Positions 8,673-17,523 of a DNA stretch of 34,799 nucleotides are shown here, one piece after another. Every line of letters begins with the position of its first letter. The first letter of the stretch is position 1. The translations under genes and the position numbers were made by a program. The notes beneath the pieces were generated by a model. The model worked only from the letters and a program-made list of their open reading frames with translations, was not told the origin of the DNA and made no database searches. The stretch is from Candidatus Methanoperedens sp. (GTDB taxonomy: Archaea; Halobacteriota; Methanosarcinia; Methanosarcinales; Methanoperedenaceae): contig JAUSDC010000108.1 of NCBI GenBank assembly GCA_030650845.1, forward strand, positions 1 through 34,799. Reading direction: 5' to 3'.

Positions 8673-9245
8673 CTATTTTTTCTCTTTTAGTTCTTTTATC
8701 TGGCTTTTCAGTTCTTTTACTGTTTTTTTAAGAGAATACAACTCTTTATTGATCTCGTCGATTTCCGTCTTTGTAGGGAGATTCATGGGTTTCAGATAAT
8801 TCTCTTCAAGCATTTGCCTGTTGTATATTTGAAAATCCATTAAACACGAATTCAATTTCCCCATGTCAGACACAAAGTGACCTGATTTCGAAAAGTCCTT
8901 AAAGGTTTCGCTATATGTCTCGATCCATGTATTGTAAAATTCCTTGTATTTCTCAGGACTTATCTCACCTTTCATATCTGGTGCTGTCTTTTCCTGAACT
9001 TTGCGCATTGCTTCCATGAATACAGTCTGAAAATTAGAACTGGTATCCAAACCGGCTGCATAAAGGTTAGCAAAAGTGGAGAAACCCTTCATCATTTTTT
9101 CAGATTTCTCACGTGCCGGACCCACAGAAGGCATCTCGACGAGTTTGCCCATTGTGGCTTTGTACGTATTTAACCACTGGTCAAAAAATTCCTGTGTGGA
9201 TTCAAAATTGGATTTTTCCATATTTAAACCGTCTGATTCGCTCAT
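8673..9245 (-). CDS. phaE: PHA synthase subunit PhaE-like, copy 1
   Basis: This 190-residue protein directly precedes phaC. It ends in a predicted coiled coil (ELYSLKKTVKELKSQIKELKEKK) and contains the module SPEKYKEFYNTWIETYSETF, also found in the larger upstream proteins. This matches PhaE, the non-catalytic subunit of class III PHA synthases, with a conserved region before the coiled coil (LEENYLKPMNLPTKTEIDEI). I start it at the ATG at 9245, which overlaps the upstream gene's stop as ATGA, rather than at an in-frame ATG 18 codons earlier that lies inside that gene. PhaE is thought to activate and stabilise PhaC on the granule. The copy 2 counterpart is damaged. Confidence 0.85.
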   Translation of the reverse strand: MSESDGLNMEKSNFESTQEFFDQWLNTYKATMGKLVEMPSVGPAREKSEKMMKGFSTFANLYAAGLDTSSNFQTVFMEAMRKVQEKTAPDMKGEISPEKYKEFYNTWIETYSETFKDFSKSGHFVSDMGKLNSCLMDFQIYNRQMLEENYLKPMNLPTKTEIDEINKELYSLKKTVKELKSQIKELKEKK

Positions 9246-10273
9246 GTTGCTGACTTTCCCGGATAAGCTGACGCTGAACGAACACCTGATTTCACCCACA
9301 TCTTTGACATATTGGTAAACGTGTCAGCGTACATCTTAGCCATGACCTTTACAGGTTTCATGATATCTTTCATAGGGCCTCCTACTGTCGGCATGTCATC
9401 AAAAAAGCCATCAAAAGCCTTTTCAGACGTCGTTACCCAGAGATTATTAAATTCTTTATATGCCTCAGGATCAAAGGATTGTTTCGACATCTCCTCAGCC
9501 TTTTCTGACATTTTTTCAAGTGCTGCTATCCAGGACTTGTACATACTCAGATAAATATTGGAACTCTTTACAAAATGCTCAAACATTTCACCAGTTGGCT
9601 CCATGGACTTGACATATTTTCCATAGATCTCTTTATTTGTATCCACCAATAAGGTATAAAATTCCTTATAGGCTTCCGGGCCTGCATCTCCCCGGGAGAT
9701 CTCTGCCATTTTCTCGGAAAGTTTCAGCATGGATTCATTCAATGGCTCGCAAAGCTGTGTGTATGATTTCTTCCATAGTTTTGACATCTGCAAAAAGCTT
9801 CCTAAGTATATCTCTGGTATGCCCATGTAATTCCCAAACATCTCTTTGGTACAATCTTTCGCAGGCAGTTCTATTAGCTCATCGAATATTTTTTTGTAAG
9901 ACGTCATCCACATATCATAGCATTCTTTATGTTTTGCAGGATCTGGTTCGCCCTGGAGTATCTCTTTTGTCTTGCGGGAATTCCCTTCTAACCGGGCAAT
10001 CCATGATCTGTAGAGTTTATTGGATTCCTCAGCGCCTGATAGGAATTTTTCAAGTGTTTCTTTATCGGATTTCAGTGTTGGGATCGGATACAATTTGCCA
10101 AATGTATTCTGGTATGTTTTGATCCATTCATCATAGAATTCCCTGTATTTCTGTGGTGTTGCTTCTTTTGAGAGAAGAGATGTCTTTTCGAGCATTTCTC
10201 CTGTGGATTCAGTCCATGTCTTGAAAATCTTCTCTTCGTTCACGTCTTTTTTTTCTTCAGTTCTCTTGACCAT
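9242..10273 (-). CDS. Repeat-built PhaE/phasin-like protein A1
   Basis: A 343-residue, helix-rich protein made of about four diverged units of 70-80 residues. Each unit is headed by a motif like (D)PEAYKEFYxxWxxTYxxxF: ATPQKYREFYDEW, PDPAKHKECYDMW, AGPEAYKEFYTLL, FDPEAYKEFNNLW. The same module occurs in PhaE, so it is probably a granule-associated, phasin-like or PhaE-like scaffold; function is inferred from this and from operon position. No signal peptide or membrane segment is seen. The ATGA overlap with phaE implies coupled translation. A close paralog lies at 29658-30719 in the second locus, where it likewise overlaps a phaE start. Confidence 0.75.
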   Translation of the reverse strand: MVKRTEEKKDVNEEKIFKTWTESTGEMLEKTSLLSKEATPQKYREFYDEWIKTYQNTFGKLYPIPTLKSDKETLEKFLSGAEESNKLYRSWIARLEGNSRKTKEILQGEPDPAKHKECYDMWMTSYKKIFDELIELPAKDCTKEMFGNYMGIPEIYLGSFLQMSKLWKKSYTQLCEPLNESMLKLSEKMAEISRGDAGPEAYKEFYTLLVDTNKEIYGKYVKSMEPTGEMFEHFVKSSNIYLSMYKSWIAALEKMSEKAEEMSKQSFDPEAYKEFNNLWVTTSEKAFDGFFDDMPTVGGPMKDIMKPVKVMAKMYADTFTNMSKMWVKSGVRSASAYPGKSAT

Positions 10274-10299
10274 AAATAACTCACTTTTTCTTAATTAGT

Positions 10300-10319
10300 C
10301 CCCGTATTTAAATACGGGG
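10300..10319. repeat. Perfect palindrome between two phasin-like genes
   Basis: A perfect 20-base palindrome, CCCCGTATTT/AAATACGGGG, in the 67-base gap between two phasin-like genes. It is the first of a family: related palindromes of the form CCCcg...AATTA...cgGGGG occur at 11494-11510, 11527-11547 and 11926-11945. As all lie between cistrons, they may be processing or attenuation hairpins rather than operators. Confidence 0.7.
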
Positions 10320-10340
10320 TATTTTATCCGTCTGGTTCTC

Positions 10341-11468
10341 TTATGTTGTATGCATTCCCTTTCCCGGATATGATGACGTTGAATGAACACCCGAATTCAT
10401 CCACGTATTGGATATGCTGGTAAAAGTATCTGCGTATATCTTGGCAGCATTCTTCACAGGCTCCATGATCTCCTTGAACGGGCTGAACGTTGGTGTGTTC
10501 TCAAAGAAGTTATCAAATGCCTTTCCATACATTTTTGCCCAGAGATTATAAAGTTCTTTATTTGCCTCCGGATCGGCGCTCTGCTTAGATAGTTCCTCAG
10601 CCTTCTGTGACATTTTTCCAAGGGTTGCTATCCAGGATTTGTATAGGTTCTGATTGACGTTTGCGCTGCGCTCAAATTGCTCTAATATTTCCTTTGAAGG
10701 TCTCATGGACTGGGTATCAAATAACCTGCCATAGAGCTCCTGATATGTATTCATCCATAAGGCATGAAATTCCTTATAGGCTTCAGGGCTTGCATTCCCA
10801 CGGGAGATCTCTGCTGATTTCAAGGAAAGATTCAGCATGGAGTCAGCATATGGCATGTATAGTTTTGCGTATGAATCTTTCCATATTTTTGACATCTGCT
10901 CAAAGGCTTCTGAATATATATCAGGTGTTCCTGTGATATTCTCAAAGATCTCCTTCATATTTTTCTGCAATGGCAGTGTAAGAAGCTCGTTGAGCATTTT
11001 TCCATATGATTTGATCCACATTTCATAGACTTCTTTATATTTTGCAGGATCTGCTTCGACCTGGAGTACTTCGCGGGTCGCTCTTGAATTCTCATCTAAT
11101 TCTGCGATCCATGAACCATAGATCTTACTTGATTCCTCTGCGCTAACTAAAAGATTCTCAAATGTTTTCTTATTGGATTCCAGGGTCGGGATCTGATAAA
11201 ATTTACCGAAGCTATTCTGGGAGGTCTTTACCCATTCACTATAAAATTCCTTATATGTTTCAGGTGTAGCATCCTTTGAGAGTTCGAACGCTTTCCCGAA
11301 AAGTGCTTCCGTGGATTCGAACATGGGCTTGTATAACTTTAAGTAGGAATCTTCCCACATTTTTGAAACTGCTGTGTAGCTGTCTTCGCATGTCTTGAAA
11401 TTATTCTTTGTTTCTGTTTTGATATCTTCTTTGTGGATATCTCTTCTTTCTTCTGATTTTTTAACCAT
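10341..11468 (-). CDS. Repeat-built PhaE/phasin-like protein B
   Basis: A 375-residue relative of the neighbouring phasin-like protein, with four modules: ATPETYKEFYSEW, ADPAKYKEVYEMW, ASPEAYKEFHALW and ADPEANKELYNLW. Each is followed by a region predicted to be helical with aromatic and Met residues. It is soluble with no signal peptide. It stands first in the PHA gene series and is the member with no counterpart in the second locus. A role on PHA granules is likely from context. Its C-terminus (SSYPGKGMHTT) resembles that of its paralogs (SAYPGK), so these genes arose by duplication. Confidence 0.72.
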   Translation of the reverse strand: MVKKSEERRDIHKEDIKTETKNNFKTCEDSYTAVSKMWEDSYLKLYKPMFESTEALFGKAFELSKDATPETYKEFYSEWVKTSQNSFGKFYQIPTLESNKKTFENLLVSAEESSKIYGSWIAELDENSRATREVLQVEADPAKYKEVYEMWIKSYGKMLNELLTLPLQKNMKEIFENITGTPDIYSEAFEQMSKIWKDSYAKLYMPYADSMLNLSLKSAEISRGNASPEAYKEFHALWMNTYQELYGRLFDTQSMRPSKEILEQFERSANVNQNLYKSWIATLGKMSQKAEELSKQSADPEANKELYNLWAKMYGKAFDNFFENTPTFSPFKEIMEPVKNAAKIYADTFTSISNTWMNSGVHSTSSYPGKGMHTT

Positions 11469-11493
11469 ATTTATTCACATCTATTATTTATTT

Positions 11494-11547
11494 CCCGTAT
11501 TAAATACGGGGTCTTTATTTCCCGGGCCCCCTGAATTAATCACGGGG
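11494..11547. repeat. Two CCCG...CGGG palindromes upstream of the PHA operon
   Basis: Two adjacent inverted repeats: CCCGTATT-A-AATACGGG (11494-11510) and CCCCcTGAATTAATCAcGGGG (11527-11547). They lie in the gap between the first phasin-like gene and the upstream small gene, close to where the operon leader should be. They belong to the same family as 10300-10319 and 11926-11945. Leader hairpins or regulator sites are both possible. Confidence 0.6.
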
Positions 11548-11636
11548 TCATTCTCCATTCTCTCTTCTCAATCAGTCAACTGGAAATGAATCTCACGCCC
11601 AACAACTTTTTGATATCAAGCAACGTCTTTCATAAT

Positions 11637-11906
11637 CTATTTGCATGAATGCCATTCTTCGAACAATTCGTCTGTATTTAGAAGATATCTTGATCTTTCC
11701 AGGTTCATTTCCTCAACCATCTTCACCGAAGACCAGTTATGGATGAGTCCTTTTTTGGGAAGCGTATCTTCATATGACACATCAAGATTGACATTGGAAT
11801 AGATATGATCTCTATTTCCCACATCAACTGCGATGTCAGCAAATGGTCCTTCTGGATTAATTTGCTGGATTATACCCTCAGGTATACTTATTTCTGTAAT
11901 TTCCAT
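11637..11906 (-). CDS. Small protein with LERSRYLLNTDELFEE motif
   Basis: An 89-residue acidic protein of unknown function. I start it at the ATG at 11906, six bases after GAGGTG. Near the C-terminus it carries LERSRYLLNTDELFEE, found word for word in an otherwise different small protein at 31114-31386 beside the suf genes. The first two thirds (IPEGIIQQINPEGPFADIAVDVG) match nothing I recognise. It is the only gene between the PHA operon and thermosome 1. Confidence 0.65.
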   Translation of the reverse strand: MEITEISIPEGIIQQINPEGPFADIAVDVGNRDHIYSNVNLDVSYEDTLPKKGLIHNWSSVKMVEEMNLERSRYLLNTDELFEEWHSCK

Positions 11907-11925
11907 ATATTTCACCTCGATTCGT

Positions 11926-11945
11926 CCCCAGAAATTATTTCGGGG
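11926..11945. repeat. CCCC-GAAAT-ATTTC-GGGG palindrome
   Basis: Inverted repeat CCCCaGAAATtATTTCGGGG just upstream of the 89-residue gene, and the fourth member of the local palindrome family. Its position in the 5' region of that gene could make it a leader hairpin. Confidence 0.6.
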
Positions 11946-12079
11946 TATTATTCTGTACCCTGTAGTCCCTTTTCTGCCAGGTTTCCTTTACAACCCCTCA
12001 ACCTTAACACATTGGGAAATATAGTGATGGATGCTCTCATACTTATAGTTATACTTTCATATATATTTTTTTTTAATAT

Positions 12080-12118
12080 TAATCATTTAATTTATGATTA
12101 ATCATTATATTAAAAATA
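12080..12118 (-). terminator. Probable thermosome 1 terminator region
   Basis: Directly after the thermosome stop, the minus strand reads a run of five T (12112-12116), then a hairpin TAATCAT/ATGATTA with a 7-base loop, then a second long T-rich stretch (12066-12074 region). The 223-base stretch 11907-12129 otherwise holds only AT-rich sequence and the palindrome at 11926. Confidence 0.45.
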
Positions 12119-12129
12119 GATGCGGGGGC

Positions 12130-13764
12130 TTAATCCATTCCGCCCATCCCACCACCCATGCCTCCGGGTGGCATTGCAGGTGCGGATTTGCTTGAAAGCA
12201 CATCGTCAATGCGCAGTATCATCGTAGCTGCTTCTGTGGCAGAATCGATTGCCTGTGTCTTTACTCTGAGTGGCTCGACCACGCCTTCTTTCCACATGTC
12301 CACAACTTTTCCTGTGAACACATTAAGACCGGCGGTATTTTTGCCTTTCTCGTGCTGGCTTCGCATCTCCACAAGGATATCAATTGGGTCAAGACCTGCA
12401 TTGTCAGCCAGGGTTCTTGGGATGACTTCAAGCGCATCTGCAAATTTTGCGACTGCCAGCTGTTCCCTGCCTATCAATGTGGTTGAGTATTCTCGAAGGC
12501 GTAGAGCCAGTTCAACTTCAGGTGAGCCGCCTCCGGCTACAAGAGTCTCATCCTCTATTGCAACTCCAACAACACGTAATGCATCATGAAGCGCACGTTC
12601 GGCTTCATCCACAACGTGCTCGGTCCCTCCTCGAAGAATAATGGAGACTGCTTTGGGGTTATGGCACCCTGTAACAAATGTCATTGCCTCATCACTGATC
12701 TTTTTCTCTTCTACAAGATCAGCTTTTCCAAGATCGGATTTGCTGATCTCCTTTAGACCTGTCTGGATCTTTGCACCGGTTGCGCGTGCCAGTTTTTCCA
12801 TGTCGCTTTTCTTTACGCGCCTTGCTGCATATATACCTGCTTTTGCAAGATAATGCTGTGCAATGTCATCTATTCCCTTTTCAACAAAAACCACATTCGC
12901 ACCGCTATTGATCACTTTGCTGACCATGTCATGTAACATCTGTTCTTCCTGGTCAAGGAATAACTGGAGCTGGTCAGGTGTTTTTATTGAGATCTCGGAT
13001 TTCACTTCTGTCTTTTTGAGCTCGAGAGCTTCGGAAAGCAGAAGTATTCTGGCATCATGGACATTCTTTGGCATATTGATATGAACTCTTTCTTTATCGA
13101 TTACCATGCCTTCGATCAGCTCTGATGCTTCTACACTGGCGCCCACTTTCTTCTCAATTTTGATATCTTCAATATCTGCTTTATATTTGCCATCCTCTTT
13201 ATCAACCACAGCTAATATGGCATTTACCGCAAGGCTTGCGAAAACATCCTTGGATGCTTCAGCTCCTTTTCCTGTGATCGCTGTCACTGCGATCTTCAAT
13301 AATAGATCCTTATCATCGAAGGTCACTGGTTTTGCCAGGGTTTTCAGGATCTCTTTGGCTTTTGCCGATGCAAGCCTGTATCCACTGACGATGATCGTAG
13401 GATGCACACCCAGTTCTAATAGTTCTTCAGCATTCTTCAGGAATTCACCTGCAAGCACTGCTGCAGTTGTCGTGCCATCTCCGACCTCATCATCCTGGGT
13501 CTTTGCGACTTCCACGATCATCTTAGCTGCAGGATGCTGGATGTCCATTGTCTGAAGAATTGTGGCACCATCATTCGTGATAACGATATCTCCCATTGAG
13601 TCCACGAGCATTTTATCCATGCCCTTAGGTCCAAGGGTCGTCCTGACCGCTGCTGCTACCGCCTTTGCTGCCATTATATTATTGTTCTGCGCTTCTCTTC
13701 CTTTTGTTCTCTGACTGCCTTCTCTTAAAATAAAAATTTGTTGTCCTGCTAATTGTCCTGACAT
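12130..13764 (-). CDS. thsA: Thermosome subunit (group II chaperonin), copy 1
   Basis: Full-length (544 residues) archaeal chaperonin. The ATP site motifs are present: [36 protein letters not shown] and [18 protein letters not shown]. The flexible C-terminal tail is [11 protein letters not shown]. Sixteen such subunits form a double ring that folds proteins with ATP, without a GroES lid. A second, very similar subunit is at 15826-17475; Methanosarcina-like archaea often carry several. The start ATG lies six bases after GGAGG. The upstream region shares the sequence ATTTTAACGGAGGTTA with the other thermosome gene, so the two likely have a common control region. Confidence 0.97.
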   Translation of the reverse strand: MSGQLAGQQIFILREGSQRTKGREAQNNNIMAAKAVAAAVRTTLGPKGMDKMLVDSMGDIVITNDGATILQTMDIQHPAAKMIVEVAKTQDDEVGDGTTTAAVLAGEFLKNAEELLELGVHPTIIVSGYRLASAKAKEILKTLAKPVTFDDKDLLLKIAVTAITGKGAEASKDVFASLAVNAILAVVDKEDGKYKADIEDIKIEKKVGASVEASELIEGMVIDKERVHINMPKNVHDARILLLSEALELKKTEVKSEISIKTPDQLQLFLDQEEQMLHDMVSKVINSGANVVFVEKGIDDIAQHYLAKAGIYAARRVKKSDMEKLARATGAKIQTGLKEISKSDLGKADLVEEKKISDEAMTFVTGCHNPKAVSIILRGGTEHVVDEAERALHDALRVVGVAIEDETLVAGGGSPEVELALRLREYSTTLIGREQLAVAKFADALEVIPRTLADNAGLDPIDILVEMRSQHEKGKNTAGLNVFTGKVVDMWKEGVVEPLRVKTQAIDSATEAATMILRIDDVLSSKSAPAMPPGGMGGGMGGMD

Positions 13765-13824
13765 AATAACCTCCGTTAAAATGTTATTTTCCGATCAAAT
13801 CTACAAAGGCATGCGTAAGTAAGT

Positions 13825-13841
13825 CTGTTAAAAATACAAAG
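13825..13841 (-). promoter_or_regulatory. Candidate thermosome 1 promoter
   Basis: On the minus strand CTTTGTATTTTTAACAG is a TATA-like box about 60 bases before the thermosome ATG. The downstream leader keeps TAGATTTGA and ATTTTAACGGAGGTTA in common with the leader of thermosome 2. Confidence 0.4.
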
Positions 13842-14100
13842 CTTTTCACGGAAAACCCCCTGATTTAATATAAGCATTTATTGGTGTAAGTCATATATAA
13901 GGCAGGGGTAAAATCGAGAACGTTGCAATTCGTGTTGGTAATAAGGCCAAAGTGCAACACAAAAATCTTTTTTATGGGGTTATGGTAAATTGCAGTTCAT
14001 TGGTCGTCGGTTAAGGAGTTTGACAGAGTCGGCATGTATTAGTTTCCAAAATATCAATGCTTTCATACGATTATAAAATTTAATTTAAATCGAAGACGGA

Positions 14101-14208
14101 TGACGCGGATTACACGGATTTTCACTGATCCGCGCGTATCCGCGTCAACCGTTGCGCCAGTTGACGTCGCCCACACGTATGGCTCTCGCCATACGTGGAG
14201 ATCCGTGT
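14101..14208. repeat. Intergenic inverted-repeat cluster
   Basis: TGACGCGGAT (14101-14110) pairs with ATCCGCGTCA (14138-14147). CACGTATGGC-TCTC-GCCATACGTG (14174-14197) is a perfect 10 bp hairpin. ACACGGAT (14112-14119) can pair with ATCCGTGT (14201-14208), enclosing both. The ACGCGGATTACACGGATTTTCAC wording is like dispersed GC-rich intergenic repeats in many genomes. It sits in the 811-base gene-free stretch 13765-14575, which also holds the thermosome 1 promoter and the repeat at 14316-14478; I see no convincing gene in it. Confidence 0.65.
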
Positions 14209-14315
14209 CCTATCGTCGGTTTTTCTCTTTACCGATGACCAATGAATTAGAATTAGAAGAAATCATTTCCTTTAGCTACGATGAAAAAGATAGGCGCAAA
14301 AAATATTATTATCTT

Positions 14316-14478
14316 ACAGAAATCACAAAGCCCTGGATGTTCAAAAGGGATTCAAGCCCGGGCGGGAACTAAATCCATAGTTATTCCGCACACAGTTTTA
14401 CCTGTGTTTGGCATTCTATATCATTTAAGCCATGGGGTTTCCATGAGCCCAAATAATGATCACCCGGTTTACTCTCCA
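14316..14478. repeat. 165-bp dispersed repeat, copy A
   Basis: Almost identical to 22389-22554, in the same orientation, with about five substitutions and two small indels. It contains the stem ACACAG/CTGTGT, the stem CATGG/CCATG and a GGATT...AATCC hairpin around CCCGggCGGG. It lies about 100 bases downstream of the ATC-hydrolase-like gene, as copy B lies downstream of hsp20. Reading frames through it are broken by the indels, so it is likely a structured non-coding element or a remnant of a mobile element. Confidence 0.85.
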
Positions 14479-14575
14479 AGTTATTAGTTTAACATTACTG
14501 GCATTTATATCTTTTTGTTATCAGACCTGATAACTCATATAACCCTTCCTTCAATAGGACTGTTCTGGAACTCAC

Positions 14576-15073
14576 CTATGTTTGGCGCTCGATGATCATC
14601 TCACAGTATCGACTGCCGCTGCACATGTTCGCATTTAATCGGTGGGTGTACTTGGGATTGAGGTTCTCGACAGCCGATCTATTGAAGGTCATGCACGTTT
14701 TGAGAGCAACGGTTTCCGGATGTAAACCCATCTCTCTTGCCCTATTCAGTATGGGACATTCAATCACCTTCTCCACTACTCTATCTTTTGTCTCTTCTAC
14801 TATTTCGAACCTGAACTCCGGTCCGAAGAGTATCGTTCCAATGACTCCAAAGGCCTCGTTGACTTCAATGGCATTATCTGAAGGCAAACCCAGTGCTGTT
14901 GCAAGGTTCTTTACTTCCTTTCCACCTTCAGTCCAGATAGACCTCTCGATCTCATCATACTTATCTCCAAGGACATTCCTGAAATGCATGTCATATATTA
15001 ATGGCATGGCACTAGCTGATTTAGCTGCAATCTCCCATCTCTTCTCTGCTGTAATATCTTCTATATTTACCAT
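14576..15073 (-). CDS. ATC-hydrolase-like / DUF6125-like protein
   Basis: A 165-residue protein with the pattern CPILNRAREMG ... LNPKYTHRLNANMCSGSRYCEMIIE. This CP...LNPK...GSxxCE spacing recalls L-2-amino-thiazoline-4-carboxylic acid hydrolase-like and DUF6125 proteins, small cysteine-containing sensors or hydrolases whose substrates are mostly unknown. I start it at the ATG at 15073, seven bases after GGAGGT; the GTG five codons earlier is inside that site. Its leader (15071-15126) is nearly the same as that of hsp20 at 23061-23117. It follows flavodoxin by 57 bases. Function is unknown. Confidence 0.6.
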   Translation of the reverse strand: MVNIEDITAEKRWEIAAKSASAMPLIYDMHFRNVLGDKYDEIERSIWTEGGKEVKNLATALGLPSDNAIEVNEAFGVIGTILFGPEFRFEIVEETKDRVVEKVIECPILNRAREMGLHPETVALKTCMTFNRSAVENLNPKYTHRLNANMCSGSRYCEMIIERQT

Positions 15074-15126
15074 CTTTCTAACCTCCACTTGTTAAGGCTC
15101 TTCTTAGCTTCAATAGTATATGATTT
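15071..15126 (-). promoter_or_regulatory. Leader shared with hsp20, copy A
   Basis: Reads from AATCATATACTATTG through a short GC hairpin to AAGTGGAGGTTAGAAAGATG. The final 21 bases are identical to the hsp20 leader and most of the rest agrees. It includes a CATATAC TATA-like box and the ribosome site, so both genes may respond to the same signal. Confidence 0.6.
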
Positions 15127-15130
15127 TTAT

Positions 15131-15586
15131 TTATTTTGCTTTTTTCTTTACAGCCTCTGCCAGTTTTTTGCCCATCTCTCTAGCTTTTGCTTTATCAGCC
15201 TCTTTAGGCGCTCCCTCAACAGCTACACCCGGTTTGACCCAGTTAGGATTGAATACGCCCACTACCTTGTCTATTGATTCAAGAGCCGATACCTGCCCTC
15301 CTTTTCCAGTAGTAAAGATCAGCACAGGTTTGCCTGCCAATTTATCCCTTACATGATAAAAATCTTCAAATACGGTTTTAAGCTCGCCTGCCATGTATTC
15401 GAAAGCTGAATTCGAACCAAAGGCGAATGCATCGGCACCCGCATCTAGCGGTTTGGTATCCTTAGCTCTTTTCAGCTCTACATCGACTCCGCCAGCGCTT
15501 CTTGCTCCCTCAGCAATCGCCTGTGCGAGTTTTTCCGTATTACCTGTTCTCGATGCATACACTATTAATATTTTTGCTTCAACCAT
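15131..15586 (-). CDS. Flavodoxin
   Basis: A 151-residue flavodoxin. The FMN phosphate loop is YASRTGNTEKLAQ near the N-terminus. DAFAFGSNSAFEYMAGELK and VLIFTTGKGGQ supply the later FMN-contact loops. Flavodoxins carry one or two electrons between redox enzymes in place of ferredoxin. I start it at the ATG at 15586, seven bases after GGGAGGT, rather than seven codons upstream. It follows the small helical gene by 17 bases and thermosome 2, so it may be in one transcript. Its partner enzyme is not evident in the window. Confidence 0.88.
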   Translation of the reverse strand: MVEAKILIVYASRTGNTEKLAQAIAEGARSAGGVDVELKRAKDTKPLDAGADAFAFGSNSAFEYMAGELKTVFEDFYHVRDKLAGKPVLIFTTGKGGQVSALESIDKVVGVFNPNWVKPGVAVEGAPKEADKAKAREMGKKLAEAVKKKAK

Positions 15587-15603
15587 ATATTTTACCTCCC
15601 GAA

Positions 15604-15795
15604 TCAATCTTTTTCTGTGAGCACGTCTACACGCGTGTGAAGTTCAGCCATACTTTCTGCAAGGTTTTTGATTAATTCAGCGCATCTGTCAGCAAAACTT
15701 GCAGCCAGTTTAGCATCAATATTCTCTTTTGAATCTGCAATATCTTTCATCAAAAGGTTAGCCATTTCCACAATTTCTTCCGGATATACAACCAT
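15604..15795 (-). CDS. Small helical protein, unknown function
   Basis: A 63-residue protein, probably all helix with heptad-like spacing (EMANLLMKDIADSKENI ... ELIKNLAESMAELHTRVDVL). A strong GGAGGTG site five bases before its ATG shows it is translated. It lies 30 bases after thermosome 2 and 17 before flavodoxin. I do not recognise a family. It could be a small partner of either neighbour, but nothing in the sequence proves that. Confidence 0.65.
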   Translation of the reverse strand: MVVYPEEIVEMANLLMKDIADSKENIDAKLAASFADRCAELIKNLAESMAELHTRVDVLTEKD

Positions 15796-15825
15796 TTTAA
15801 CACCTCCTCCCTTCTTATAACATGC

Positions 15826-17475
15826 TTAATCCATTCCTTCCATTCCGCCCATTCCACCACCCATACCTCCGGGTGGCATGCCTCCTGCATGCGCGGCTTT
15901 GCTTGAAAGCACATCATCTATCCTCAGGATCATGGTGGCTGCTTCCGTAGCAGAACTGATAGCCTGTGTCTTTACTCTGAGGGGCTCAACCACGCCTTCT
16001 TTCCACATATCCACGACTTTTCCAGTGAACACGTTGAGCCCCGCTGTCTTATTGCCCCTCTCATGCTGGCTTCGCATCTCCGCAAGGATATCAATGGGGT
16101 CAAGACCAGCATTTTCAGCCAGAGTCCTGGGGATGATTTCAAGCGCCTCGGCAAATTTTGCGACGGCTAGCTGTTCCCTGCCTATTAATGTGGTTGAGTA
16201 TTCTCGCAGGCGCAGCGCCAGTTCAACTTCAGGTGAGCCGCCTCCGGCTACAAGTGTCTCATCCTCGATCGCTACTCCAACAACACGCAATGCATCATGA
16301 AGCGCACGCTCGGCTTCATCCACAACGTGCTCGATCCCTCCGCGAAGAATAATGGAGACTGCTTTAGGGTTGTGGCAGCCGGTGACATATGTCATTGCAT
16401 CCACACCGATCTTTTTCTCTTCTACAAGATCCGCTTTTCCAAGATCAGATCCGCTGATTTCCTTTAGACCAGTCTGTATCTTTGCCCCGGTTGCACGTGC
16501 CAGTTTTTCCATATCGCTTTTCTTTACGCGCCTTGCAGCGTATATACCTGCTTTTGCAAGATAATGCTGTGCAATGTCATCTATTCCCTTCTCAACAAAG
16601 ACCACATTCGCGCCGCTATCGATCACTTTGCTGACCATGTCATGCAACATCTGTTCTTCCTGGTCAAGGAATAACTGGAGCTGGTCAGGTGTTTTTATTG
16701 AGATCTCGGCATTCACTTCTGTTTTTTTGATCTCGAGGGCTTCGGTGAGCAGAAGTATTCTGGCATCATGGACATTCTTTGGCATGTTCGTATGGACTCT
16801 TTCATTATCGATTACCATGCCTTCGATCAGCTCAGATGCTTCAACACTGCCACCCACTTTCTTCTCAACTTTGATATCTTCAACATCTGCTGTATATTTG
16901 CCATCCTCTTTATTAACCACCGCTAATATGGCATTTACCGCAAGGCTGGCGAAAACATCCTTTGACGCTTCAGATCCTTTTCCGGTAATCGCTGTCACAG
17001 CGATTTTCAATAATAAATCCTTATCTTCCAAGGTCACTGGTTTTGCAAGGGTTTTAAGGATCTCTTTTGCTTTTGCCGCTGCAAGCCTGTATCCGCTGGC
17101 GATGACCGTGGGATGCACACCCTGCTCTAAGAGTTCTTCAGCATTCTTCAGGAATTCACCTGCAAGCACTGCTGCCGTTGTTGTGCCATCTCCAACCTCA
17201 TCATCCTGGGTCTTTGCGACTTCCACGATCATCTTAGCTGCCGGATGCCCGATGTCCATTGTCTGGAGAATGGTCGCACCATCATTTGTGATCACGATAT
17301 CCCCCAGCGCGTCCACGAGCATTTTATCCATACCCTGTGGTCCTAGAGTTGTTCTGACCGCCGTTGCTACTGCCCTGGCAGCCATGATATTGTTATGCTG
17401 CGCTTCTCTTCCTTTTGTTCTTTGACTGCCTTCTCTTAGAATATAGATTGGCTGTCCTGCTAATTGTCCTGCCAT
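15826..17475 (-). CDS. thsB: Thermosome subunit (group II chaperonin), copy 2
   Basis: Full-length chaperonin of 549 residues with the same ATPase motifs as copy 1 ([53 protein letters not shown]) and a GGM-rich tail ([14 protein letters not shown]). Identity to copy 1 is very high along the whole length, so this is a recent paralog able to form mixed rings. The start follows GGAGGTTAGTT. A clear TATA box lies at 17524-17537. The small helical gene and flavodoxin follow closely on the same strand. Confidence 0.97.
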   Translation of the reverse strand: MAGQLAGQPIYILREGSQRTKGREAQHNNIMAARAVATAVRTTLGPQGMDKMLVDALGDIVITNDGATILQTMDIGHPAAKMIVEVAKTQDDEVGDGTTTAAVLAGEFLKNAEELLEQGVHPTVIASGYRLAAAKAKEILKTLAKPVTLEDKDLLLKIAVTAITGKGSEASKDVFASLAVNAILAVVNKEDGKYTADVEDIKVEKKVGGSVEASELIEGMVIDNERVHTNMPKNVHDARILLLTEALEIKKTEVNAEISIKTPDQLQLFLDQEEQMLHDMVSKVIDSGANVVFVEKGIDDIAQHYLAKAGIYAARRVKKSDMEKLARATGAKIQTGLKEISGSDLGKADLVEEKKIGVDAMTYVTGCHNPKAVSIILRGGIEHVVDEAERALHDALRVVGVAIEDETLVAGGGSPEVELALRLREYSTTLIGREQLAVAKFAEALEIIPRTLAENAGLDPIDILAEMRSQHERGNKTAGLNVFTGKVVDMWKEGVVEPLRVKTQAISSATEAATMILRIDDVLSSKAAHAGGMPPGGMGGGMGGMEGMD

Positions 17476-17523
17476 AACTAACCTCCGTTAAAATTTTATT
17501 TTATTCAAATCTATACAAGTAAA

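Noticed and set aside
9246-9299. N-terminal extension of phaE by 18 codons
   Set aside because: It lies inside the upstream gene and the ATGA-overlap start at 9245 is matched by the same arrangement in the second locus.
14281-14487. Plus-strand frame across repeat copy A similar to one across copy B (22378-22560)
   Set aside because: The two frames agree only until small indels shift them, and neither has a ribosome site; this is non-coding repeat sequence.
16574-17425. 283-codon frame antisense to thermosome 2, with shorter ones antisense to thermosome 1
   Set aside because: Long Ser/Thr-rich antisense frames are a by-product of the biased codon use of the chaperonin genes; no start signal.
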